The notes below the pieces were generated by a model. It searched no databases, was not told the DNA's origin, and saw nothing but the letters and a program-made list of their open reading frames with translations. DNA of 64,000 bases from Rhododendron vialii (lineage: Eukaryota; Streptophyta; Magnoliopsida; Ericales; Ericaceae). The position numbers and the translations under genes were made by a program. Location: NCBI RefSeq assembly GCF_030253575.1, contig NC_080558.1:3730001-3794000 (forward strand), given 5' to 3'. Below, piece by piece: positions 24,863 to 36,280 of the stretch (its first letter is position 1; every line of letters begins with the position of its first letter).

Positions 24863-26589
24863 ATGAACGACCTGATGACCAAATCATTCGTGAGCTACGT
24901 GGATCTAAAGAAAGAAGCCATGAAAGACCTCGAGGCCGGACCCGACCCGGATATCCAAATGACGGCGGCAGCGATCCACATGGACAAGCACCTCGGGTCC
25001 TTCCTGGATCAGGCAGAGAAGGTGAAGGAGCAGATGGGTTCGATCCGGGTCATCCTGACCCGGCTTCAGGAATCCAACGAGGAGTCCAAAACCCTCCACA
25101 AACCCGAATCCGTGAAAGCCCTCCGCCACCGGATCAACGCCGATGTGTTGGCGGTGCTGAGGGCGGCGAGGGGGATCGGTGCCGAGCTGCAGGAGATGGA
25201 TCGGGCCAACGACGTGAGCAGGCGGGTGTCGGGCTGTAAATCGGGTACTCCGGTGGACCGGACCCGGACCGCAGTGACAAACGGGCTGAGGAGGAAGCTA
25301 AAGGAGCTGATGGTGGAGTTTCAAGGATTGAGGAAGAGGATGATGGATGAGTACAAGGAGACTGTTGGGAGGAGGTATTTTACAGTTACTGGGGAGAATC
25401 CGGATGAGGAAGTGATTGAGAAGATTATTTCTAGTGGGAATGGGGTTGGTGGGGAGGACTTCCTCAAAAGGGCAATTCAGGTATTAATTAAGTTATTTGA
25501 AATCTCTTTCTATATTTGTCTTGTAAATGTACCTCTGGTGGTAGATGTTAAATGGGAGCAAATTTTTTTTTGGACAATAGAGGTTTTTGAGATAATCTAG
25601 TAACAACCCTCCGATCGTCTTGAGCCGGCCCTTTATATGACATTGATCATTACAATTCCCCAACAAAAATCTAGATCCTGCGACCAGCTACCTAAGGTTT
25701 TTATGTTTTTCAAACTTATTTCTTGTTTCACAAGATTTAATTTCAAGAATAAGTACTTATTTCTCCGATCGTCTTGAGCCGGCCCTTTATATGACATTGA
25801 TCGTTACAATTTCCCAACAAAAATCTAGACCATGAGACCCCGTTCCCAAAGGATTTTATGTTTTTCGGACTTATAATTCCCTAAGGTTTTTTTATGTTTT
25901 TTAGATTTATTTCTTGCTTTACGAGATTTAATTCCAAGAATAAGGACTTAATTCTCCGATTGTCTTGAGGCCGGCCGTTTTGATCGTTACAATTTCCCAA
26001 CAAAAATCTAGACCCTGAGACCCGGTTCCCTAAGGTTTTTATGTTTTTCGGACTTATTTCCTGCTTTACGAGATTTAATTCCAAAAATGAGTACTTATTG
26101 GAGAACGGGGCTCCATTCATTGCTGATTTAGAATTTCAGCGGATTTGAGTAACAAAGTTTAGGATTGGAATTTAGTGAAGGTTCAAGTTTTGGCATTTAG
26201 CATTGGGGGGTTGGATTTGAATTTGCGCGTTTGTGGTTTTTTTTTGGGGGGGTAAACAGGAGCATGGGAGGGGAAAGGTACTGGAAACAGTGGTGGAGAT
26301 ACAAGACAGGCACGACGCGGCCAAGGAGATAGAGAAGAGCCTCTTGGAGCTCCACCAGGTGTTCCTCGACATGGCGGTGATGGTGGAGGCCCAGGGGGAG
26401 CAAATGGACGACATCGAGCACCACGTGATCAATGCTGCCCAGTACGTGACCGATGGCACCAAGAACCTCAAGACTGCCAAGACGTACCAGAAGAGCAGCC
26501 GCCGGTGGATGTGCATCGCGCTGATAATCCTCCTCATTCTCATTCTTGTCGTGGTCGTCCCCATTGCCACCAGCTTCAGAAACTCTTGA
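24863..26589 (+). CDS. SYP111: Cytokinesis-specific syntaxin KNOLLE (SYP111), 2 exons
   Basis: Qa-SNARE that drives fusion of vesicles at the growing cell plate during plant cytokinesis. Exons 24863-25480 and 26260-26589 join in phase 0 to 315 residues (Arabidopsis KNOLLE is about 310). The start MNDLMTKSFVSYVDLKKEAM is diagnostic. The Habc helices fill residues 30-165, the linker holds RTAVTNGLRRKLKELMVEFQ and RRYFTVTGE. The SNARE helix runs about 217-270 with the zero-layer glutamine Q251 in VEAQGEQMDDIE. A basic RRW precedes a C-terminal anchor (about 290-311) of I/L/V residues; the tail is only a few residues long. Single-copy function is likely, but two broken copies of its 3' part lie at 31988 and 50541 inside the PPR region. 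Expression is probably mitotic, from the AACGG cluster upstream. Confidence 0.95.
25609..26098 (+). repeat. Triplicated 150-190-bp repeat in the KNOLLE intron
   Basis: Three head-to-tail units begin CTCCGATCGTCTTGAGCCGG (25609, 25763) or CTCCGATTGTCTTGAGGCCG (25954). Each continues with GATCATTACAATT-like, AACAAAAATCTAGA and AAGGTTTTTATGTTTTTC. Together with flanking GGAACGGGGCC words they look like a transposon-derived repeat amplified in place; it fills most of the 779-bp intron. Confidence 0.8.
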
Positions 26590-27794
26590 ATCTTCTGTTT
26601 TTTTTCACGTCGAATTCGCAGAAGAAAAAAAAATGGTTGCTCTCCATTCTTGTATTTTTTTTACCTGCCTTGGATTCTTTTTTCCGTATGAGCATGTTGG
26701 TCCCTGGTTTGGGACTAAAAATGTTGAGAGTTTTGTTAGTGTGGAAGTCCTTTCTGGAGGAGGATTATGAGAATACAGAGCTCTGGTTTATTTGCTTCTT
26801 CAAACACAACATCCCCATTGCATTATGGTGCTTTTCATTATTAGCTGCCATGGATTGGCGCTAGTCGGACGGTCCACCTTCAAGCTTCGAGGCTTAGTAA
26901 ACGGCGATTAATCGGTGCATAACAATTAGTCAGGGATAAGCCCGCCATCGATTAATTAACTCCGATTTTTAGAACACTAAAATGAACCCGGAATGGATAT
27001 TTTGAAAAAATTGGGGATCGAATCACAGTGACATAGATGCTATTCTAAAAGAATATTCGTTTGAGAGGCTTTCATGAATCCATAAAAAGTGTATTGATAA
27101 TTTGAAAAGTGTATTAATATCTGTGAAATATGTATTGATATCTTAACTTATTTGAAGTTATTTGTGTATTATCCTTTGTCTAGTGGACGGAAGTTAGCAA
27201 AACCGATGTTTTAATCATTCTTGAGATTATATTTTCTCAGATGGTTCGATTTCGATGTATGAAAACCTCTTAAGTCTCATTTGGGTGATGTTAATCGTTT
27301 GGCTATATGATACTATTTAGATATTGTACAGCGTAGAAAAAAAACTTGAAGAAATCACATTTATGTTCAAAATTATGGTCCTCCATTTTCTCCCAAGTCA
27401 AATAATGTTCAATTAGATATCTAGACAGCTATATTAAAATGGTTTTGAACTTTCTATAATCCATAACTTTTACAACTTGGGCTATGAAATGAACAAAATG
27501 GAAACTAGGTGGGCCCAACTCGGATCATCGAGTCCAAATGTTGGAACAGAGGGATCCATTCCTGTCCCAAGAATCTCTACTTATTTGCGGGAGTAACTTT
27601 GTTCACTCTCATCTTGTTAAGAATCCTTAATCTTATCGATTGTGCATATTGTGAATTCAACTTTGATGTTCACTATCGTTTATTTTGTCAAGTCAAGACT
27701 CATTTATGTCATGTAATTTAAAAACTTAGTTAAATCGGATATGTGAATTGCTTGATCTGAAAATTCACCTTTTTGATTCCCAAGAATTGAATAT

Positions 27795-28170
27795 TTACGC
27801 CAAGCACCGATAAACATTTAATTGAGCTAAACTTCCGCATCATCTCTTTAGGGTTAATTAGCTCTTTCATCTATAAACTCTTCTAAATGTTTTTAGCTCA
27901 TCCATTAATTGAAAATTAAACTTATTTAGTCTTAGTGCCGTTTACAATCCGTTAACTATTTAGATGACTTATATACTAAAATATCTTCTTTTTATGGATA
28001 TGATCTTCTAAACGTGCGGTACTAAATGAATGGTTGCGACTTAAAATGAAATTATTATAGGAAGTGGACTATATTTAAATCCATTGAATAGTTGAGGGAC
28101 TATAAGAGTTCAATCGATAGTTGAGGGACGAATTTTAATTCATTTGGAATAATTCAAGGATCAAAGATAT
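27795..28170 (+). repeat. Dispersed repeat, copy 1
   Basis: Shares TTTAATTGAGCTAAACTT, TTAATTAGCTCTT, and the closing TAGTTGAGGGACGA with 33275-33860 in the same order. Either a worn transposon or part of the larger KNOLLE-PPR duplication. Confidence 0.55.
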
Positions 28171-28218
28171 AATTAACCCCTCTCCTAACATAACAACCGG
28201 TCACCCATTTAATTCTGA

Positions 28219-28538
28219 GAGCGACTATTTGCCGTCTCGTATTTTCTTCTGCGGTCCGTTAAAAATTTTCAATTATACTCGACAATTAGTTACTGAAATT
28301 GAGATATATTTTCAGCATACAATTACCGAAATATAATATTTTTTTCAACAGTTATTTACCGAAAATGTATGTTCGGCAGTTGTTTACCGAAGATTGAACA
28401 TATTTTTGACATGTAGTTACCGAAATATAATATTGTTTTCAACAGTTATTTACCGAAATGTTATGTATAATTTTCAACAACTATTTACCAAAATGTAGTG
28501 AGTTAAGGGAGAAAATACGAGGTTGCGAATAGTCGGTC
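28219..28538. mobile_element. MITE family X, copy 2 (320 bp), directly before PPR copy 1
   Basis: Same ends and inner TTTACCGAAAT words as 13839-14159. The flanking TAATTCT at 28210 and 28539 is shared, suggesting a target duplication of 7-9 bp. The right end lies 26 bp before the first ATG of the PPR pseudogene. Confidence 0.75.
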
Positions 28539-28564
28539 TAATTCTTCCGGAATAATTCAAGAAG

Positions 28565-30359
28565 ATGCGAAGAATTGCTCCCAGAATTGCTGCTGTTGGT
28601 TGGTTTGATGTTCAGCCCAAGAATGGCACTTTATTACCGAAAAGGTACCTCTCTTGTTCGCTCGATCAAGTTAAACCCATTGTTGTCACCATATCTAGAT
28701 CATACAGTCTTGTTTCATACCCAAATTTCTACAAACCCTAATCCGCCTGATGCTATTTCAATAAAGAATCGGATGCAACTACGGAAGTTGTTGTCGGAGA
28801 AATCCAAAATGGGTTTTGATAAGCTGGACGATGCTCTTAGTTTATTCCGTCGAATGGCCCAAATTCGACCTCTGCCTTCAGTCATCAATTTTACTCAGCT
28901 GTTAACTGCTGTTGCCAAGATGAAGGAATATTCGACTGTCGTTTCTCTGTACAAAGAAATCCGTGAGTTGGGTATTCCAATTAATGAATATACGCTGACT
29001 CTGTTGATCAATTGTGTTTGCTAGTTGAATCGAGTGGATTATGGGTTTGCTTTCTTGGGTATCTTCTTTAAATGTGGTTATACTCCAAACGTGACCACCT
29101 TCAACACTCTAATAAACGGGTATATTTTAGAAAGTAAGACTTCTGAGGCCATGAAATTGTTCGGAAGGTTGATGGAAAAAGAAGACATCGAACCCGATGA
29201 ATTCACATACTCGACAATCATAAAAGGGCTTTGTAATGATGGAAACATCGATGATGCTTTGAGCTACTTATTAGAGATGAGAGGGTCGGATATTGTGCCA
29301 GATGTTGTCACCTACAACTCTTTGGTTGATGGCTTATGCAAATCAGGACGATGGAATGACGCCACAAGAATGTTGAAAGACATGACAGAGCAAAATATTT
29401 TCCCAGATGTTGTAACCTTTAGTATACTGGTGGATTCAATTTCCAAGGAGGGAAGGACCGAAGAAGCGGAGGGCATACTCGGGATCATGATCCGAAGAGG
29501 TGAGAAACCCAATGTTATCACTTATAATGCACTGATAGATGGATATTGTTTGCAGGGCCAAATGAAGAAAGCAAAAGAAGTTTTCGACTCCCTAGTTGAA
29601 AAGGGCCTTGAGCCCGATATCCGTAGCTATAATACTCTAATCAATGGTTTCTGCAATAAGATGAATTTAGACGAGGCCATGGATCTCTTCAGAGAAATTC
29701 CTCGTAAAGGATTAGAACCTGCTACCGAGACTTACAACACTTTGTTAAAGGGGCTGTTACTCGCGGGCAGATGTGATGCAGCGGATCATATGCTCCATGA
29801 GATGATGTGTAGCAGCCAAAATCCTGACATTATAACTTACTCAATCTTGATAGATGGCTTCTTTAGAAATCAAAAAATTGGCAAGGCAATAGAGGTGTTT
29901 CGTTTTATGGAAGATCAAGGAATAGTTCCTAATATCGTTGTTTATAATGTCGTTATTGATGGTATGTGGAAAGCTGGGAATGTTCAAGATGCTCGAAAGC
30001 TATTTAGTTGCCTTTCATCCAAAGGTTTGAGACCTAATGTTACGACGTACAATACAATGATTAGTGGACTTTGTAAGGCAACGTTGCTGGATGAAGCTGA
30101 GGAGTTACTCAAAGGTATGGATGCAGATCGTTGTCCACCCGATCATATCACTCATAATATACTTGTTCGTGCATTCCTTAACAAGGGTGATAGACGCAAG
30201 GTCATGATAATTCTACAAGAAATGATCAATAAGAATTTCTCTGTAGATGCATCTACCATGTCCATGCTAGAGGGTTTAATCACGGTTGAAGGCGAGGATG
30301 GGGAAATTTTTAGAATGATTCAGAAGCTTGTGCCAAGGGATAAAAAAGTTGTGTCTTGA
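28565..30359 (+). pseudogene. RFL-type PPR pseudogene, copy 1
   Basis: P-class pentatricopeptide-repeat protein of the restorer-of-fertility-like group; such proteins bind mitochondrial RNA. Repeats such as VVTYNSLVDGLCKSGRWNDA and VITYNALIDGYCLQGQMKKA are well kept. Broken in three ways. The upstream ATG at 28565 is out of frame with the body (the first in-frame ATG is 28608, MFSPRMALYY). A TAG at 29022-29024 interrupts NCVC-LNRVDYG where copy 2 has CAG. About 35 codons, exactly one repeat, are missing after TYSTIIKGLC compared with copy 2. Downstream the frame stays open for 444 codons to TGA at 30359. Sequence identity to copy 2 (45500) is very high, so the duplication is young. The nonsense codon is one C-to-T change, so other alleles of the locus could be intact. 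Confidence 0.88.
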
Positions 30360-30442
30360 ATTAGGAGGAATTTCTTCAATTTGTCAAAGTTGAATAACTG
30401 AACATTGATTGGCATGCTGCTGACTCATTGGCATTATTTCAG

Positions 30443-30720
30443 CAGATGGAAAAAACGGAACAGATCCTACAATCCGAAATCAAAATTGTTGAAATCTGCA
30501 AAGAGGAAGCAAGAGGTGGTAAAGATGTTTTCTGCAAGTTTTCTTCCCAAGGGATGCATAAGTTTTATGGAAATGTCAATTATGATAGATGTACTTGTCA
30601 AGAAGGCTGCTGGGTGAAGCAAAAGCGTTACTGGAGCAACTGGAAGATACTAGTCATTTGGCTAATGATTCTATTTGCAATGAGTTGAAGTTGTCAAAGT
30701 ATGGATGCTTGTGCAAGTGG
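30443..30720 (+). pseudogene. Exon-like coiled-coil fragment, copy 1
   Basis: Follows ATTTCAG and reads CAGATGGAAAAAACGGAACAG: QMEKTEQILQSEIKIVEICK, later LLGEAKALLEQLEDTSHLA and NDSICNEL in another frame. The charge pattern and acceptor-like start look like an exon of a coiled-coil protein I cannot name. Two more copies lie at 47690 and 50710. None has an open frame throughout. Confidence 0.4.
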
Positions 30721-31987
30721 CATGGAAGGATTTATGAGGTTCGATGTTGTCAACTTTGGGAGGAAGTTCCACCTATACCATTGACTTCTTTTGTTGACAT
30801 TTGCCTTTTGCTGGTAATTTTGCTTGAGGTTATAATGTCTAATTCCCTTGATGTTGGTTGTCTTTTTATTAATGATAACTTGTTTCCACTAGAGGATCCT
30901 TTCTCATGGTAAAATCTCATCTTAAGTTGTTAATAGCGATCCCAATGGTAAAATATACGTTCTCAAACATGACTAGCTAGTTATATAATGTACATGAAAA
31001 TCTAATCAGATGAAAACACAAATGACTGGAAAATTATATTGATGAGCTCAAATGAGTACGAATAATTGAATGCCTCATCATTTAAGTTTTTTGATGTGTC
31101 TGTGTCAATGTTAAAAATCCATTATGTAAATTCAGAAAAGGGTTAAATACACCTCACACCTCCTACTTTACCCAATCCACATTGGTCTGTGATTTTCCAT
31201 TACCAGCAGGCTACTTACACTTGTACGCCTGCTGTTAATTGAGATAATTGAAAATTCGCATGTGGTACTTGTGTGTCATTCTTTTGGACCATAATCAACT
31301 GAGGAAAAAATGGAATGGAAAACTCCTATGAGAGATCTTGCATTGATTATAAGTTTATAATTTCTTGTATGACATTTCTCATTTTTATATCAGAATTTTT
31401 ACTACAATTTCATGTAGGACTACGTATCACGGAGGGATTCGGACCCACATCTCTTGAGATAAAAGCAATTGCCTTGCCTATTTAGACCACATGATCATGT
31501 ATTTATGTTTTGAAACAATACTTTTATTGATTCAAACTTGAAATCTCTTCACGCGTATTAAAATTCATGACCGAGTTGGAGCGATTCACGATTCGATTTG
31601 ATTCACGATTTGCAACCGGGCCTTTACAAATCTTGATTCGATTCGTGATTTGACAACTATGCTTTTGGTAATCAACTGAGGAAAAAGACTGAAAAACACG
31701 TAGGAGTTGTCCTCATGTGATCATGTCATGCTGTACAGTACGAAACACGAGGAGAGGTGGAAAGTGTATGAACACTTGCATGCTGCTACTACTTGCCATA
31801 TATATAAAATAGATATACGCGATAATGCGAGGACATATCTTTTAGGTGAACTTTGCTGGGAAGGCTAGTGGATACCATTTGCAATGTGATTTTCTGGGTA
31901 GCAAAGTCTTACTTCTATGATGTGTCTACCCTTTCTTTGCTCTGCTATGCCTTACTTTCTAGTTTCATGAACCCTGCTCTTTCTTGC

Positions 31988-32650
31988 TGGTGTCCCTCGA
32001 CATGGTGGTGATGGTGGAGGCCCGGGGGGAGCAAATAGACGATATTGAGCACCTTGTGATCAATGTCGTCCAGTATGTGTGACCGAAGGCACTAAGAACC
32101 TCAAGACTGCCAAGACACACCAAAAGAGCAGCCGCCGGTGGATGTGCATCGCGATCAGAATCCTCCTCATTCTAATTCTCGTTGTCGTCGTCCCCATCGC
32201 CACCAACTTCCGAAAATCTTGAATCTCTTGTTTTTCAAACCTTGTATTCACAGGAAAAATGGTTTCTCTACATTCTTGCGTTCTATTTTACCTGTCTTGT
32301 ATTTTTTTTCCGTACTAGTGCTAGCCTGTGCCTACGGCAATACGCATCTCGGTTGGAAGGAAATGACTGATGTGTAATTTAGGTGAAAACCATGGGTACT
32401 TAACCAGGAAGTGGGAGGGAGGATGCACTACAGCCTTTAGATCAAATGAATCTAAGCCGTTCCAACAATTTGTCCCCACACCCTTCTGTTTTGTAATAGA
32501 GATGTTCATGCTGGTCCTTGGTTTGGGACAAATAATGTTTGAGAGTGTTGAGGGTGTTCTTGAAGTCCTTTTTGGAGGATGGTTATGGGAATACATTGCT
32601 CTGGTTGATTCGCTTGTCGGAAGACAACATGCCCGTTGCTTCTAATTTCT
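31988..32650 (+). pseudogene. KNOLLE 3'-end pseudogene fragment A
   Basis: Matches the last part of KNOLLE exon 2 from VFLDMAVMVEAQGEQ onward, then its 3' UTR. It still spells SLDMVVMVEARGEQIDDIEH and, in a shifted frame, the membrane anchor before a stop at 32222. Two extra bases after CAGTATGTG shift the frame, and the N-terminal three quarters of the gene are absent. UTR similarity (GGTTTGGGACAAATAATGTT, then AAGTCCTTTTTGGAGGA) continues to about 32650. Confidence 0.88.
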
Positions 32651-33068
32651 ATAAAATCTTGGATCTTTTCTTTTTTTAGTTCCAAAGTCAGGGGTGTCTA
32701 GGCCAGCTTACGCTCACCTCAACTGTTCGCCTCCCTGGTTCGGTCAAAGTCAGGGGTGTCATTGCTTCTAATTTCTGTAAATCTTGGACTTTTGCACCTT
32801 CTTCTTCTTCTTTTTGTTTTTTTTTTTTGGCATTTTGTGGTGCTTTTCATTTTTGTACTCTTTTCAGCTGCCATGGATTTGCCGTAATGGTCACTGGCTT
32901 TGGGACTAATGTGTGTGAGAGGGAACTTGACTGTCCCTTTTGGGATGACAGATTATTGGAATAAAATACCTTGGTTGATTAGCTAGGCTCCTTTCAACCC
33001 CTTGACTTCAGGTTGGTGCTGTGTAGTGACTTGCATAACATCATGTTGCACACCTCTGAATCGTCGGT

Positions 33069-33159
33069 TCGTGCATCCGACGGCTCAGATCTCATCTCGG
33101 CAATCAACTATCGAAAGCGGTTCATTGCCAATATGAGATCCGAGCCGTCGGATGCACGA
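33069..33159. repeat. 91-bp hairpin (MITE remnant or small-RNA precursor-like)
   Basis: TCGTGCATCCGACGGCTCAG pairs with CGAGCCGTCGGATGCACGA near the other end, and the stem extends inward through ATCTCATCTCGGCAAT and ATTGCCAATATGAGAT with few mismatches, leaving a loop of about 20 bases. The stem words GCATCCGACGGCTCAGA recur in other inverted repeats here (43291-43497), pointing to a MITE origin. Confidence 0.7.
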
Positions 33160-33274
33160 TCGGACGGTCCGACGGCTCAGACGTGTGCTCACCATCCCCC
33201 AATTTACTAGTAGTTTCAGCTAGTCTTGGAAAACTTTCCAAATGAAAAAAAGGTTCTTCTTCTTTTTTTAATGT

Positions 33275-33860
33275 TAAGCGCTTGTGAATTTTTAATTGAG
33301 CTAAACTTTTGCATAATCTCTAAAAGGCTAATTAGCTCTTCATCTGTAAACTATTCTAAATATTTGTAATTCATCCCTTAATTTACCAATTGAACTTATA
33401 ATGTAGTCCATCGACCCTCGAATATTTGATTCATTTCAATGTAGCCCAATCATTGGCGCCGTTAAGAATTTGTTGACTATTTGAACGGCAAATATAATAA
33501 TAGTACGACAATAAGATTCTACTCGGATGAGTTGATTAATATAGTAGCTCTTTTTATGAATCATGATGATATTCTAAACCAGCGTTACAAGATCAAACGT
33601 TCATATACAAATTTGGTATAAAAGTTATCCCAACAAAGTATTTCGTGAGAGCGTTCGTGAAAATGAATTGTCTAGATTCACATATTTATGGAATTTGGAT
33701 CATTCATTCTTTTTTTCCATGGATACTTTCATTTAACTTTTTTATAGATTCTAACATTTTCGTTTTTTCGTCCAAATCTTTACCGATTGTTGACGGCATC
33801 AGAATAGGGGACTGTACTTAAATCCATAGGGTAGTTGAGGGACGAGTTTAACTTGCTTTG
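33275..33860 (+). repeat. Dispersed repeat, copy 2
   Basis: Longer relative of 27795-28170. It follows KNOLLE fragment A as copy 1 follows intact KNOLLE. Confidence 0.55.
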
Positions 33861-34269
33861 AACAATAATTCTCTAACCACACACATTTACAAAAAAAAAA
33901 TACAGAATACCGGCAACTTTACCGAACAGAGCCTAATCTTCCTAGTTGTTACTTCCACTTCCTTTCCCGGAATTGAGTTGAGTACTACACCTTTGGTCTC
34001 TTTGTTTATCATCAGAAAGCCAACAACACTAATGAGTAATGAATTCATTCTCCAGAAACCAGAATGATGCAACTATACTAACAAAGAGATTATTCAAAGC
34101 AGCCCGGCAATGCAAGGACTCAATTTCCAACCTTCTCCAGCAGGCTTTACAAATTCTGAGGAGGTTCTCGAGTCAACAGGAACTTTAGTCTTACTTTATC
34201 TGATATAGCCTATGATTTTTAGGTTGTGGTCTCGAAACACTGAATAACTTCCCCCCAGATGCCCAGCTC

Positions 34270-35635
34270 TCATGGCTTCCTGAATTGCCACAATTCACCC
34301 ATGTTCCATAAAGCACCTGCCATGTCATCGCTGATCAAATCACTTCCCGCCACTTGGCTATCGGAGAATTCGCCTGGCCCCACTGCTGACATGGGATCCA
34401 GGTTGAAGCCCTCCATATCATAGCCCCTTATAATGTCCACATAGTAACAATCATCCACAAGGGAAGTGAAGCCATGACGTGGACTTGTTGCTTGGTCTGA
34501 AATTTCTGGCATCTCTGTTATTCCCATGGATGCTGAGAAGCAAATTTCAGGCTTTTCATTGGCTTGATTGACGCACTTCATTTCGCCGGGTGGTACCGAA
34601 GAAATTGTTGAGTTTTGAGTTCCCATGGTTGGAGGAATAGATGAAGATGATAGCGACAACGATGAAGTCTGCTCCATCTGCTCAACTAACCTTGGCATCC
34701 AAAAGCACCGAATCGCTTCCAGGAACCTCTTGCTGTTAGACTCGATTTTAAGGTGGCGTGCTTGTTTCTGCACCCTCGTTCTCCAATAGTTCTTGATCTC
34801 GTTGTCGGTTCTTCCAGGGAGATGTTGTGCAATTTTTGACCACCTATTACCGCAAAATTCAGGAGTATCATGTTGGTTAGGCTATGTTTGAATCCTGAAT
34901 TTGCTGAGATTTATAGAGGAAGAAATTCATGAATTATTTTTTTCTGCCACAAATTTCTGCACAAATTCATGATTCAAACATCGATCGTCCAAGTCAGCAT
35001 ACAAACCATACTCTTATATGTGACCCTAAGGTCGCTACGACATACGTTCAATCAAATTAGATTGCAACATGACTAGGGATTAGAACTGACCTGTTACCCC
35101 ACTTGAAATGGAGTTCAAGAATCAAGATTTGTTCCTGAGGGGTGAGGTTTCCGCGCTTGATGTCAGGTTTCAAATAATTTAGCCATCTCAATCTACAACT
35201 TTTTCCGGTTCTCTTCAACCCTGGAAAGTAAGGAAATGATGAAAAACAGAGCAAAAGAGTGGTAATTAATCAACCAAATGCCTGTCATAGAGGTCACCTG
35301 TACCCAAAAGTATCTACCTCGGTTCCCTGCAATGTCAGCCGCATGATTGTACAAAAGACTCTTCTCAGAAAGAGACTATTGTACAAGCCCACCGTTGAAA
35401 TTGCACGGGAACAGAAGTACATGCAGTCATGCACTTTTTTCGGTATAGAAGATTTGATCTCTTAACTGTTAGTAGTGTTATTACCTGCAAACTTGGCTAA
35501 CAAATTCCACCTGCTTTCACCATGACAAGCAATGCAATGGATGAGAAGAGTGTCTTCCTCAAGAGTCCATGGCCCTCTTCTCATCTCTGATTGTTCTTCA
35601 CTATCGTTCCTTGCACTTTGATTCGCAGATTGCAT
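34270..35635 (-). CDS. R2R3-MYB transcription factor, MYB62/MYB108 group (subgroup 20), 3 exons
   Basis: Nuclear DNA-binding regulator. Relatives act in stress, hormone and phosphate responses or in anther and senescence programmes; the exact orthologue is unclear, with MYB62/MYB116 fitting best. Exons on the minus strand are 35635-35485, 35220-35091 and 34843-34270, giving 284 residues with matching phases. R2 spans about 19-71 with W23, W43, W63; R3 spans 72-122 with L76 in place of the first Trp, as is common, then W95 and W114. The signature [20 protein letters not shown] followed by [20 protein letters not shown] and FWMPRL is typical of this group. The C-terminal region is S/T-rich and ends [14 protein letters not shown], similar to the WxM..WQF ends of MYB62/108 relatives. 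A Copia-type LTR lies about 95 bp upstream of the ATG, so the native promoter is displaced. Confidence 0.9.
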
Positions 35636-35730
35636 AGCTGTTTTCAGAGAGAGAGAGGAGATTTTTATGGTACGGGGTTACTGGTTGTTGAAGCCAAAGC
35701 AGTGAATGAATCTTAAGGCAACCAAAGATT

Positions 35731-35961
35731 TGTTGGGTTTTGCCCATGTGGTGTTAATGCTTTTGGAAAAGGGAATTTATTTGGCTGTATGGGAAATTGT
35801 TTGGTGGAATTAATTGGCTTTGGGTGGTGCATTTCTACAAGTTCCATAGAGCATTTGTTGTGCTGGCTCTAGAGGCTTCTCGGCAGTGGAAGAGTTTTTC
35901 ATGCCTTTGTCAATGTTGTGTATTTGTAGTGGTGTTGTGCCGTGAATTGAGTAGGAAAAAC

Positions 35962-36047
<86 letters not shown>

Positions 36048-36280
36048 AAAATTGTGTGAGAATATTATTGGTGAGTATGGGAGAGATAAAAATACCGAGA
36101 GCTTGGGAGGTAGAGTAGGGTATTTTGTATCTCATTGTACTCATTCAATTTTAGTGGAAGTTGTTCTCTCTCCGTGGATGTACCCGAGTTTGGGGAACCA
36201 CGTAATCTTGTGTCTCTTTTGTGCGTGATTGTTTTTCGTTACGCTTCCGTTGCGCGGGTGATCGGGTATTTTACCCAACA
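35731..36280 (+). repeat. Left LTR of the Copia-type element, with a long GA microsatellite
   Basis: 550 bp. Contains an uninterrupted GA run of about 40 units at 35965-36046, which is much shorter in the right LTR. The LTR borders the MYB promoter. Confidence 0.92.

Larger units (their letters stand above)
26590..28564. other. Spacer between KNOLLE and PPR copy 1
   Basis: KNOLLE 3' UTR to about 26870, then AT-rich DNA without a gene. A dispersed repeat at 27795-28170 recurs at 33275-33860, and MITE family X copy 2 ends 26 bp before the PPR start. Confidence 0.6.
28565..31985 (+). repeat. Segmental duplication, block A
   Basis: About 3.4 kb, comprising PPR copy 1 and 1.6 kb of downstream DNA, matches block B (45500-49345) in the same orientation, including TTAGGAGGAATTT after the stop, the coiled-coil-like fragment, and the AATTTGATTC/ATTCGATTCGTGATTTG stretch near 31630. 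The broken KNOLLE tail begins right at the end of this block. Confidence 0.85.
32651..34269. other. Spacer between KNOLLE fragment A and the MYB gene
   Basis: No gene. Holds a second worn scrap of the KNOLLE 3' UTR at about 32880-32990, a hairpin (33069-33159), the dispersed repeat copy 2 (33275-33860), and the MYB 3' flank. Confidence 0.6.

Noticed and set aside
29312-29521. Minus-strand frames repeated across the PPR copies
   Set aside because: Antisense shadows of conserved PPR codons.
35797-36228. Long frame rich in RE or SL dipeptides
   Set aside because: Translation of the GA microsatellite in the LTR.
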